Source: Hibiscus mutabilis
Lineage: Eukaryota > Streptophyta > Magnoliopsida > Malvales > Malvaceae
Assembly: GCA_019671005.1 (NCBI GenBank)
Contig: CM033724.1
Span: 21,863,786-21,927,785 of the forward strand
DNA length: 64,000 nt
Direction of reading: 5' to 3'
A program made the translations under genes and the position numbers. Of this stretch, positions 21,495 to 32,549 are shown piece after piece; the stretch's first letter is position 1; every line of letters begins with the position of its first letter. Below the pieces are notes generated by a model. That model did no database searches. It saw only the letters and a list, made by a program, of their open reading frames with translations, and was not told the DNA's origin.

Positions 21495-22680
21495 TCATCC
21501 CATACGCTGTGAGATTATTTTTTCTAAGAAGTCCAAGACCGGGTCGCATTGATTGGTTAATTGGGAAATGAAACGAGAGATATAATTCAGCATCCCCAGG
21601 AAACCGCGGACTTCCTTCTGCGTGCAGGGTGGTGAAAGGTCCTGGATGGCTTTCACTTTATCCGGATTAATCTCAATCCCTCTTCTGCTTACTACGAACC
21701 CTAAGAGTTTTCCAGAAGTAACGGCGAAGGTACACTTGGCAGGATTGAGCCTCAGTTGGTACTTCCGTAGTCTTTGGAATAGTTTTCTCAAGTTCTGTAG
21801 GTGCTCTTTCTCTGTTCGGGATTTGGCAATCATATCATCCACGTATACTTCTATTTCTTTGTGCATCATGTCTTGGAAGAGAGTCACCATTGCTCTTTGG
21901 TATGTTGCCCCTCCGTTCTTTAGTCCAAACGGCATCACTTGATAACAAAAAGTACCCCACATGGTTATAAATGTGGTTTTCTCCATGTCGTTAGGATCCA
22001 TCTTTATCTGGTTGTACCCTGAGAAGCCGTCCATGAAGGAAAACCATGAATGTCCTGCGGTGTTGTCAACCAGCGTGTCAATATGTGGCAAATGGAAGTT
22101 GTCTTTAGGGCTAGCTCGATTCAGATCCCTATAATCTACACACATACGAACTTTCCCGTCTTTCTTTGGTACTGGTACAATGTTTGCAACCCATTCGGGG
22201 TATTTGGCTACCTCCAAGAATCCAGCATCAAATTGCTTTTTCACTTCTTCTCGGATCTTCAACAACATATCTGGCCTCATTCTCCGAAGTTTTTGTTGTA
22301 CTAGTTTGCACTCCGATTTTGTTGGCAATTTGTGCACCACTATGTCGGTATTCAATCCCGGCATATCTTGATAAGTCCAGGCGAAGACATCCTTGAATTC
22401 CTGAAGTAGGGCTATCAGTTCATGCTTGGTTTTTGAGGAAATAGTCGTTCCTATTTTTATTTCTTTTCTCTCTTCTTCAGTCCCCAAGTTGACAATTTCT
22501 GTTTCTTCTTGGTGGGGCATAATTTGCCTTTCTTCGTCGTCCACCATTCTCTTTAACTCTTCCGGGACCTCAATTTCTATTTCATCATATCCTTCCTCAA
22601 TTTCCTCTAAGACCTCAGGGCATTCGAAATTTACTCCAGGATTGGATCTGGTATCATTCATATCGTCAATCATGAGTGAC
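21495..22680 (-). pseudogene. Reverse transcriptase of element B (long ORF, frame lost at the 3' end)
   Basis: The longest open frame of the element, 392 residues from the ATG at 22673. It shows the YQDMPGLNTD linker block, then RT blocks VPVPKKDGKVRMCVDYRDLN, FSFMDGFSGYNQIKM, PFGLKNGGATYQR and the catalytic YVDDM (about 21840), followed by the thumb with LGFVVSRRGIEINPDKVKAI and VRGFLGMLNYISRFI. The frame is lost near 21500 just before RNase H. The RT catalytic residues look intact. The true start is probably not the ATG but the splice acceptor at 22681, which continues the Gag-Pro frame. Confidence 0.9.
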
Positions 22681-22893
22681 CTGCATTAAATGAGAATAAA
22701 TTGTATTGGGAAAGAGATGGCTTTACATGAAGGGAATGAATATGAAGAATGCATGAATGGAATAAATGAGACTTTGGTCATTTTTAAGAAAGTGGGGATA
22801 TTTTCATTTCAATCAAAAAGTTAACATAGGTGCCATATACAAGAGATCCCCATTGTTTATGGGCAAAAACAAAAGGTTGATTCGGAGCATTAC
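22681..22893 (-). other. Probable Ogre-type intron between G-patch and RT (element B)
   Basis: The donor GTAATGC starts at 22893 and the acceptor AATGCAG ends at 22681. Splicing joins GA to GTCACTCATG, fusing RSE to SLMIDDMND in one frame. The TAA of the upstream ORF is made by the donor itself. Element A has the same arrangement, and its spliced product FTE to FLDINGIND is recognisably homologous. Confidence 0.65.
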
Positions 22894-23452
22894 TCTGATC
22901 TATTCCTAAAAACTACAGGTAGATCAATGCAGCTCCAGTTATCAAGTGTTTCCCCGGGATGGCAAGGGTGGATGTTGGTCAACATTTTGCTGCCTCGGTC
23001 CTTTTCAGCTATCATGTTGATGTACATCCCTTCAAATGATTTACTGAGTATTTCCTCCTGGTTAAGTTCATCATTTTTCTTTATTGCCTCTCCAATATCT
23101 TGACCTGGCTGGTAGAACCCTCCGGAGATGAAAGTGGCTTTCAAACTAGGAAAGGACATCGACCTCCACGGAATGTCTTCTCCTTTAGATCTGGCTTTTC
23201 TTTGCTCCTCCTTCCTCTCATATTCCTCTTTCTTCTGTTGGACACTTGGTTGGTAACCCAGCCCGAAACGATCCTTCTGGGTTATCATATTCTTGGGTCT
23301 CAGGTTTCCTTGTAATTTCTTCCCCAGCCCTTTTCCTATTTTGGCTCCTCGGCCCAGAGTTTCTGCGACGGTCATCTTGGTGCAATTAGATAACCTGGGG
23401 TAGAGGATCCGGCTTCCTCTGAAACGAATGTGGCATTTACTAGTTCTAATGC
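22894..23452 (-). pseudogene. G-patch-like domain at the end of Gag-Pro (element B)
   Basis: A minus-strand ORF whose core reads TLGRGAKIGKGLGKKLQG (about 23370-23315), fitting a glycine-rich G-patch. It is followed by a basic, charged region and DKERGSKML-like sequence, ending RSE at the donor. A stop at about 23453 and a frame change near 23420 separate it from the protease. G-patch modules bind nucleic acid in other retroelements; that role here is inferred. Confidence 0.6.
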
Positions 23453-24148
23453 TCAGAATGAGCATTCTGCAGCATATTCATCATTTTGAATGTAGGGGGT
23501 GTCTGATGTCACGGAAGCAACAAATTCATGCTCTGCCTCTACTGTGACCAATTTGCCTTCCACTACAAATTTTAATTTCTGATGCAATGACGAGGGGACA
23601 ACACCTGCGGAGTGGATCCATGGTCTTCCCAACAAGCAGCTGTAAGATGGTTTTATGTCCATCACCACAAAATCGATCACATATTCAGTTGGTCCGATTA
23701 ATAGGGGTACCTCAATTTTCCCCATTGTTCCTTTTTGCGTACCATCAAAGGCTCTTACCGAGTTGTGGCAGGGCTTTAGGTACGAACCATCTATTGGTAA
23801 TTTTTGTAGGGTTACCATAGGCAAGACATTCAATGCTGACCCATTGTCGATCAGTACGCCTGGTAATACATACCCTTTGCAGTGGGTAGTGATGTTAAGG
23901 GCTTTGGTTGATCCCATTCCTCCCTCCGGGATCTCATCATCACTGAACGTGATATGATTATAGGCAGTAATATGCCCCACTATCATGTCCAGGTTTGATA
24001 CAGAAATGTCCTGGGGCACAAAAGTTTGATTCAGCACTTTCAATAGCGTCTCCCGATGCTTCTCTGAACTCAAGAGTAATTCTAGCACTGTGATCCTGGC
24101 CGGTTGTTTTCGTAGTTGTTCCACTACGCTGTACTCGCTATGTCTCAA
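23453..24148 (-). pseudogene. Aspartic protease of element B
   Basis: A 231-residue minus-strand ORF. N-terminal VVEQLRKQPARITVLELL and LNQTFVPQDISV lead into the retropepsin active site VLIDNGSALNVLP (about 23862-23824), with the second block SCLLGRPWIHSAG near 23640. The catalytic Asp is present. The ORF itself is clean, but it is separated by stops from gag before it and from the G-patch segment after it, so the polyprotein is not continuous. Confidence 0.85.
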
Positions 24149-24160
24149 GAACTTTAGAAA

Positions 24161-26255
24161 TTATTTAGCATGGGCCTCAGTTATCGGTTCATTTATCTTT
24201 TGGGGAGGTTCTTCTCCAAATATCTGCGTAGGGCTAACTGCTGTACTCTTCCCCCTATCTTTTTCAGCCGCTTTCAAAGCCTCGGAGGAATAACATCGGC
24301 CGCTCCTTGTGAAATGGCATGCCTCACCAACGTTCACATCGTTCTGGCTTTGTTGGTCTTCCAGCGTAGGCTCTTTTACCTGTTCGTGTTCTGATTTTTC
24401 TGGCATGGTCACATTCACAGCATAATTCCAGGGAATTTTTCGCATATCTTTGAATGGGAATGAGATGGTGCTGAAATGATGATCTTGGGATTTATTTTGC
24501 TGGTTTCTCCTTGGGAGACACCTGCATTTCCTGTTCTGGGAGAGATGATAAAAGGTCTATCCTTCCCGTATCTAGCTTTGGGGCTATCTGTCATGTGTAC
24601 ATCTGATCCCTTCCCCATGGGCTCCTCAAAGAATTCATTTTGTTTTTCATTCATCAACTTCTGCACCAATTTCTTGAACTCGTCACATTCTTGGATATCA
24701 TGCCCTTCAGTCTGATGGAATTCGCAATACTTTCCACATTCCTTCTGCCTTATTATCATGCCTTTGTTGATCACACGAGCCATGCATAACTGTTGAAATA
24801 CCCACCGTAAAGGAGACTTGATTTTTGACACGTCATCCTTTATCTTCCTGGTAAAGCATTCTTCTATGACATTTACCCCTCTGCTCCTATGATTAGGTAG
24901 CGGGTTGTTGGCTACACTCGGCTCTTCAAACTTCAATATCCCAGAATCGATTAAGTTCTGTACAAACTTTTTGAAGGCAAGACAGTTCTCAGTGGGATGT
25001 CCAGGGGTACCACCGTGATAGTCGCAATGTGCGCTTGGATTATACCAAGGCGGGAAGGGTGGATTGACAGGAGTAACAATGTATGGCCGGACCAGGTCTG
25101 CTTCATATAACTGGGAATAAAGTTCTGAGTACGAAACAGGTAGGGGAGTGAAAGTTCTCCTCTTTTTCTCTTTTCTGGTGACTCTCTCATCTCTTTGATT
25201 CGAATTTTGTGTTTTTCCCACAGGTGCTTGTGGCTGTGAGACTGTGAAGTTCTTCGGGACGGTATAGGTGCTGGTGGTGTTTACTTCATTTCTCTTGTTG
25301 TACTTTCGAGACCCTTCCCCACCATCAATTCTCGCGCTCTTAATTGCCGATTCGAGAGACTCCCAGTCTGATCAAGTCGACAAAACACTGTGTTGTGTTA
25401 TTAATGAGGCGATCAAAGAGTGCCCCTTTCAGAGTATTGACAAATAATGGCGTGATTTCATGCTCCGGGATAGGTGGCTGGATTTGGGCGGCCACTTCTC
25501 TCCACCTTTGGGCATATTGTCGCAGGCTTTCATTGGACTTCTGCCCCATATTTTCTAACATAATTCTGCTATGGATCATGTCTGTTACATGTTTGTATTG
25601 CTCGGTAAATGCTTTAGAAAAATCTTTCCATGTCTTGACATTTGCCTTGCTCAGCTGAGTGTACCAACGTAACGCCGCTCTAGTTAGACTATCCTGGAAA
25701 CAATGGATCAGCAGCTTTTTGTCTTTATGGTAAGACGCCATTTTTCTACAATACATCGTTATGTGTGCAGAAGGACATGTGGTTCCACCATATTTATCGA
25801 ACTCTGGCGTTTTGAATTTTGGCGGCAAGACAAGATCAGACACCAGACTTAGGTCGCTAGCGTCATTTCCTGATTCTTCATTTGATTGTAACGCTTTAAA
25901 TTTTTCCTCCATGAGGCGAAATCTTTCTTCCCACTTTTTCTACTTCATTCCGATTCTTTCGACCATGTTCAGTCCGGTACTTCTTCTTCATAAAGTGCTT
26001 CAAAGATTTCGGGGTTGAGTCTCGGGTGCCCCTATTTGAAAGCTGGAAGACATTCTGCAGGTCAATATACACCTTCCTAGCTTGGTTTGGTGCAGTTGGT
26101 TGAACCTTGTAGTGAGCGGGTACCTTCAGTTCTGGAACATTTTCTCCTTCTACTCGTTTTCCAAGACTTTTTGCCAAAGCAATGCAGGTTATGTCGATAC
26201 TATAGATGTTTTGATTGCGCAATCTGATCACTAAGGCTTCTGCGGGCCTCTTCAA
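24161..26255 (-). pseudogene. Gag of element B
   Basis: Minus strand, in several frames. An N-terminal segment runs 26255-25896. The Retrotrans_gag core at 25912-25340 has CFQDSLTRAALRWYTQL and RQYAQRWREVAAQIQPP. The C-terminal part (25221-24415) has knuckle-like CDYHGGTPGHPTENC and CEFHQTEGHDIQEC, then a tail to 24161. Frame changes near 25900, 25340-25230 and 24430 break it. The spacing of the Cys/His residues differs from the canonical CX2CX4HX4C knuckle but is shared with element A. Confidence 0.82.
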
Positions 26256-26583
26256 GCCTTGTCTCGAGCTCTCTTTGCCCTCTTTCTAGACTAATTATCC
26301 TTTCTTCCATGAGCTTTCTTTGTAGCCGGTAAAATATAGGTGATGAATGATTATGGGTTAACTACATACAATGCCACAATATTCATATTGTTAATATGGT
26401 TGCAAAAAATAAATGCATGTACAATGATGCAAATGCAAGAATGCATGCAGACAAGGTACTGATTCCAGTGGTAATCACCCTTTTGAATTACTTCCACGGG
26501 AATTAAAGGGTCTTGATTACAACAAAATTCGTGTTACAAAGTAAAGATCCCTAGTACAAAAGATCTAATTATAACACAGAGTC
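26256..26583 (-). other. Spacer between ORF1 and gag of element B
   Basis: AT-rich with repeated ATGCA motifs. No ORF of note. It could hold a splice or internal initiation signal for gag; none is certain. Confidence 0.4.
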
Positions 26584-27729
26584 CTATAGATAGACTCTAG
26601 CTCTATCTCCTAACTTTCCAATTGCCTTGAGCAGCTTGAGGAACCTAGGAGCTTCTTCCATTCCCGGGGCTATAAAAGGTCGGAGTGTCTCAGCCTCGAC
26701 AGCTAAATCATTTACATGTCTGGCGACTCGCTGTATGTCCACCATTAGGTTTGCGTAGTACTGGTCTCTGTCCTGTACCATTCGAGCAGCGTCGCGTAAT
26801 CTCTTCTGCCAATAGGTGTCCCCTCCGGCTGCAGCTTCCTCGAACACATTAATTCTTTCCTTGTAATCCTCCACAATTGCTTCGAGGGACCCAATTCGTG
26901 CTTGTAACACACCTACATCTCGTTCTCTTTCCTGCAGCTCAGCGAAGTTATTCATGCGGCAGTACATTCGAAGTGAGTGTTCGACTTCCGCCACTTTTCC
27001 TTTTAATTCATCATTTTGACTTTGGCTTTGCTCCAACCTTTAAATAGTGTCATCGTACAGTTTCTGCATTTCTAACAGTCTATTTCGACTACTCATGGAC
27101 TTTCTTTTCCATACAGCGACACTTTCTCTCTCATGATGGACAGCTTGTTTTCCTTTGCTGATTTCTTGTATGAATCTTTCTTTCTCTTGATCAATGGCCT
27201 TCCTGGCGGACCGTTTTTCTTCCTCCATAGCCAAACGGCAACTTTCAATCTCTTTCTCGATCGCTCTTTTGTTAATTTCTCGTTCTTCTTCCACCAAACG
27301 GATGCCGTTCATTTTTTCTTTTTCTCTGACTATGAACCGACTCGGCCGCCTTTCGTATTTTTGCTTGTAATAGAAGGGCATCTTTTTGATAAAGAGTATT
27401 TTTGTCGCTCAAATCTGCATTTAATTTCTTCAATTGACTAATGATCCCGTCTCGCTCATCAACTTCTAAGCTTGCCTTATAGAGCTCGCTCGCATGTTGG
27501 GTCTGTTGGATGTCCATTTTCTTTTTACTTCCTCGAGTTCACTCCTTAAGATGTCAGCTTCGGACGGTACCACCCTTGTAAGCTCTTCGAGTGACACTGC
27601 TGGTCCTTGATCAGATTCAGGAATCACATTATTAACCCTCAAACGTCTCCAAAGATCGTAATCCGGGGTAGTCATGTGCTCGGTATCTCCTTCCACCCCG
27701 ATCCGATAACAATGATCCTGTGCCCTCAT
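26584..27729 (-). pseudogene. ORF1 C-terminal coiled-coil region (element B)
   Basis: Four overlapping minus-strand ORFs (27729-27466, 27517-27272, 27381-27040, 27036-26584) read as one long charged coiled coil once frame changes are allowed for. They include REKEKMN, EKEIESCRLAMEEEK, IGSLEAIVEDYKERINVFEE and the end RDRDQYYANLMVDIQRVARHVNDLA-like block (described here only in part). They follow the DUF7745-like domain directly, the same domain order I know from cotton DUF7745 proteins. Frameshifts near 27500 and 27380 and a stop near 27040 inactivate it. Function in the element is unknown. Confidence 0.65.
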
Positions 27730-28869
27730 GATGGTGCGAATTTTTCCTTTGAACTCTCATTTGAAAAGAAATTCAGTTTGGCTTAATCCGCGGTATTGGG
27801 AATGAATTGTCGTGATCCGAACTGCCGAGACACTAAAAGCGGGCACAAGCGATCCCTCCATGCAATCCCAACATCATCAGCCGGTTGAAGTCACCACAAT
27901 CATAGAGAAAATAATTAACTTTACCGAGCCATGGGACCCTCCATGCTATGTCTTCATCTTGAATGTTCTCAAGAAACTGGTCTACATTTTTGTTTTCAAA
28001 TCCTCTCGCCATTCCTTTGCTAAGTATTCTCGTAAAGGCGAAAAACCTTGGAAGGATATCCCGTGAGAACTCTTGTGGCGTCTTCCACATGTGACTCGAA
28101 TCCATACTTGTAATAGCTGTGCGCAGCCTCGAAAACATCCTTCTTCATGTTTCCGGCTAGCATTTAAGGAAATGAAAGTCTCGACCAAGATTGCTGGTAC
28201 TGGGTTTGCTTTCCGTTTTACCCGCTCAAACAAATCCAGAATGGCTATGTCAATGTTCCCGAGTACTCTGGGAAAGATCACCAAGCCATATATTCCTAAA
28301 GCGAATAGGTCCATTTTCTTTGCCTCCTCTGGATGTGTTGATATGATGTCCCGAATACTCTCCCATGCAAAGACTGTATTATCTCCTCGGATTTGAAGGA
28401 GGCCACTAACCCAATCGTCACTCATTCCCGCAAAGGTTTTGAGTTTCGCAGTGTAATTCTGATTCCTCGGAGGCTTCGCGTAGATCCAATCTTCCTGAAT
28501 ATTTTTCTGGTTAAGTAAAGCAGTGTATTCTTCTACCGTAGGCATCATGTCCTGCCCATTGAAAGTGAAGCAGCAAAAAGCCGGATTCCAGAACTGGACT
28601 ATAGCTCGGAGTAGGGGCTGGTTAATCCGAACATATAACAGCTGTGCGATGTCGCCATAACTATTGCAGAACAGGTCTTGTAGTCTTCGGTCCCATCTTT
28701 CCCAAATGTTTTGAAGATCCCATAAGTCGTTTTGTTGGATACTCACATAAGTGTATCCTGCTATTATGCGTTCGTTTGGCAAACTGTCTCCTTGGATTTT
28801 CTGATTGACTTCTGACCAATGTCTGACTGATAAATTAAGCTCTTCTTTCCTAAGGCACCTTTTTTCCAT
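27730..28869 (-). pseudogene. ORF1 N-terminal DUF7745-like (plant-mobile-domain-like) region (element B)
   Basis: The ATG at 28869 opens MEKRCLRKEELNLSVRHWSE, followed by RDLFCN-like and CCFTFNGQDMMPTVEEYTAL blocks, then LFALGIYGLVIFPR and FRGCAQLLQVWIR. These fit the DUF7745 domain, related to the plant mobile domain of transposon-linked proteins. A one-base deletion near 28094 moves the frame. The continuation (SSHMWKTPQEFSRDIL and VPWL..YDCGD) lies in a second frame to 27833. It sits between the primer-binding site and gag, the ORF1 position in Ogre elements. Confidence 0.7.
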
Positions 28870-29539
28870 GGTGAAAGACTTTCTGATCAGGCAAACCACT
28901 TGATCCAGTACCTTTATGCGATTCAAATGCAATGATGTATGAGAAAAAGAATAAAAAGGGAAAAGAAAACAAGTCAGTACCAGATAAAATTGATAAATAT
29001 ATAAATAAAATGACAAAATTAAACAGAATAAACACACAAAACAACCCTATTTATCCCGTCTAAAACCTAAGGTTATCCGCATGGCTCTAAATGGGTAGGT
29101 TTCTATGTATTCTCTACATGCAGTCTTGGTTCTAGGAGGTACCCGAATTGTCCTTGCTGTCCTCTACTAAGAGTAGCAAGGCCCCCGATCATCACCCATT
29201 ATAGGCTCCTTTCAACCGGGTTCAATTCAGGGGGACCCATTCGCTTATGCCCGCATTGAAGGAACGATATCTTATTTAAAGCATAAGGTACTCGAGCCCC
29301 GAAGGTACTTGCTAGGCCCATACGGGAGAACGATATCTCCACGAAAGCATTATCGTTTTCCCCCACTTAAAAAGACGGGTTTATATGCCATATTTTAAAT
29401 GCGTTAAAATAAACGCGCAATTATGATAGAATGTTACTTTAATAGTCACTTTAATTCGGAACTTCCAATATTAGTAAAGCGGTAATTATTTTAAAAGCTT
29501 GACTCTCATTTGTTTTTTTTTCGAAAAAACAAAAAATGA
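28870..29539 (-). other. 5' leader of element B
   Basis: Untranslated DNA between primer-binding site and ORF1. It has duplicated GAACGATATC motifs near 29253 and 29325, and poly-A/T stretches. No gene. Confidence 0.5.
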
Positions 29540-29557
29540 TCCCCAGCGGAGTCGCCA
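29540..29557 (-). other. Primer-binding site of element B
   Basis: The minus strand reads TGGCGACTCCGCTGGGGA two bases after the 5' LTR end. TGG pairs with a tRNA CCA end. Tat/Ogre elements usually use tRNA-Arg; the exact tRNA was not checked. Confidence 0.75.
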
Positions 29558-29559
29558 TC

Positions 29560-32427
29560 TATAGCGATGTCTTTTTTTATCTTATCATCGCTAAATAAAA
29601 TGATCTGTAGTTTTCGAAGGTGTTTTTGAAAGGTGTTCGTGATTGATATAAAATATTTATTCCGTGGGGTTTTTTAAAAGAAACCGCATTTAAAAAAATG
29701 GAGTCGCCACCGGCCACTTAGGTAGGCCGGACACCATAAAACCAGAGATTCAAAAAGACAGGGTTCGGGAGTCGGTTACGGATGGGGAAGGATTAGCACC
29801 CCCACACCGCCCAAAATTGGTACTTTAATAATTACCGCTTTATTAATATTGGATTTTCCGGATTAGAGTGACGATTATTTAAAATTCGGTCATAATTGCG
29901 AATATATTTTAAGGGTCCCGTTACCCGAGAATAAACGCCCAACCACTATCACTACGCTTGATACTGGCCCCGTTTACGCTCGGATAAAAGGACTCCGCAT
30001 TAACAAGTTATATCTCGATATGCAATCTTAGTGGCAAAAACGTAAAACATGGCAAAATATTTAAATATAATAAATATTGACATACCAGAATACTAATTTA
30101 ACATAAATGATATTCTAAACTAAAACATGTATATATACATATTATTCTGAATAATAGATAAAAACAACTATAATATGTCAAAATAACAAGGCATGAATAA
30201 GTACATATAGACGAACAAATATTTCAAAAAGACATGCATCTTTGGTAATAAAACATATTTCAACATATACGGGTCAACATATCGTATAAAAAGGGTAAAT
30301 ACATTAACATGTAGCCCTAAAAAAAACAAGAAAACACACACATATAAAATACAAAATACGCCATGTACGAATCAACTAAAACATAACATGCTTAATATGA
30401 ATAACCGAATAAAAGACGCATGACCATTATAATCTTAATACACATATATATGTAAACATAAAATATGAGTCATATACGAGGGACATAAAATAAAATAAAA
30501 TAAAATAAAAGAATACATCAACATATACGATTATAATACGAACATTAATATTTACAAAGAATACAGATGAAATGAAAGAAAAACAAAAGTCAGTGGCGTG
30601 TAAATTAAAGAGCAATAATATGTAATTTAGGGACGAAATTGCGAAACAAACAAAACCTAAAAGGACCAGAATTGTAATTAGACCAAGGGGCAGACCCAAA
30701 GTGAAAAATTCAAAAACGCGGGATGACTAAAGGCGTAATTTTGCCATTTAAAATCTGAATCGGTGTAATTTAGGGACTAGATTACAAGATTTTGAAATAT
30801 CAGGAGGACTGGGATTGTAATTATACCATGCGGCAAGACAAAAATGAAAATATTGAAAACGCGGTGGGATTAAGTGTGTAATTTACCCATTTAGCAAAAT
30901 AAAAAAACCTATATAAACCCTCTTTTTAGGCCGAAACCAAATTTTTGGCCATTCGTTCATTTTTCTGATTTTGGTAAGAACCACATTCTTCATTTTCTCT
31001 CCCTTGTTCTTCTGAAACCCAGAATCCGGCGGTCGGCCGCCGTATTCTCCGCCGCCGGCCGCTGCTAACCGGCGCCGGCGAGCCTCCAAAAGACACCAAA
31101 ATAACCACTATTTCATCCTCAACATGGATCCGTGGTTGGATTCAGAGGATACCCCCTTATTTACCCTAGATCTAGGAAATACGAACCAAAAAAAAAGTTT
31201 TAAAACCTAAAATATAACTACCAGGGGGGCCTTCCCCTTTCTTCAGTTCACCAGATCTGACTTGTAGGAGCCGAAAGGCTTATCACTGAGGAAGGGAAGA
31301 CCCACAAGCAACGCTGGTAAGACTACTCTCCTTTCTTGTTTATTTTTTTTTTCTTTCGTATATGTATGTAAGGAAAACAAGTAAGAAAAAGAGACAAAAA
31401 TTTACCACTGGACTGTCTTTTGATTATCACTTGACTGGTTACAAATTTTTTGTTTCTACAAGATCTCCGTTCTCCCCTTTTTTTTTGTTATTACCCTCGT
31501 TTTTTTTCTTCGCCTCCCCGTTACAAAAGTTCCCGTTTCATATATATTATTGTCCCTGTTTGTTGCAAGTTGCATCTTCTTTTTCAGATCTGAACTGACA
31601 CTTTTGCTTGTTGTCTTGGGCATATTCTGAACATGGGGACTGGATATCGGCGCGGTGGCGGTATGGACGATACGCCGCGGCGGGACAGCGTTTGCGGCCG
31701 TTAGATCAGATCTGATCTAACGGTCGAGATGGCTTGAAGAACGATCGGCCTGGATGAAGCCTTGATTTCATGAGACGGCTTCAGATTTTGCCACGTGGAG
31801 CTCCGCAGTCGAGGAGTCAGAACGCATGGATCTTACGCGCGCGTGGGATGTTAAAGCGACCGCGCGTGGACCACACGCGCGCGTGGCACTCGAACGGTCC
31901 ATACATGTGGAACACGCGCCTGGCAGATATTTTTGACCTCCTGGTTGCATCGTGGCCGTTGGATCAGATCTTGATCCAACGGCCCACAGTTACCTGCACA
32001 TTGTAATTAGATAAGATTCAGATTTGGGCCAACCGGGCCTTGTAATTGAATTTGTAATTGGACTTGGACTTCATTTTTATTTGGGTTTAATATATTTAAT
32101 TTTTTTCATTTTACCAGCCCAATAATATTAATAATAATAATATAATTATAACAGCAATACATATACATACGAAAATGTATACTTATATTATACAATCATT
32201 AATTAATATGATATTCTAGTATGCGTACGTATAATCATACATATAATTAACATAACATCTATATATTAATCAAATACGCTCATACTCTAGATACATACGC
32301 GATATACATACACCCCTAATACGTATACATAGCTTATACATGCACACACCACCTTATATTAGTAACATTCATATAATAAATATACATGCAATATTAATAT
32401 ATTTACAAGTGAAAATGAGTGATTACA
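29560..32427 (-). repeat. 5' LTR of element B (2868 bp)
   Basis: Counterpart of 14497-17332. Its internal-side end reads TATAGCG where the other LTR has TGTAGCG. It aligns closely outside a GC-rich patch (about 31630-31990). Confidence 0.92.
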
Positions 32428-32432
32428 ATTAT

Positions 32433-32549
32433 AAAAAATGACCCTCAATGTTTTTATATTTTCTAGTTTGGTCACAGTCCAAAATTTTCTCTTCTTATAT
32501 TTTTCTTTTATTTTTGAATAGTCTAAAGATGATTACAAGGTAGTACTTA
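32433..32549 (+). repeat. Right half of the AT-rich repeat split by element B
   Basis: Begins with the ATTAT duplication and reads AAAAAATGACCCTCAATG, matching the repeat near 36165-36185. It is cut on its right by the solo LTR. Confidence 0.5.

Larger units (their letters stand above)
14497..32427 (-). mobile_element. Complete Tat/Ogre-like Ty3 LTR retrotransposon, 17.9 kb (element B)
   Basis: Both ends are defined by LTRs and a 5 bp duplication ATTAT (14492-14496 and 32428-32432). Read on the minus strand the order is 5' LTR, primer-binding site, ORF1 (DUF7745-like plus coiled coil), gag, protease, G-patch, intron, RT, RNase H, a second RNase H, integrase, repeat-rich 3' UTR, polypurine tract, 3' LTR. 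The second RNase H, the size, the ORF before gag and the intron place it in the Tat lineage near Ogre. The LTRs remain very similar over most of their length, so the insertion is fairly young, yet the ORFs have several stops and frameshifts. Confidence 0.92.
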
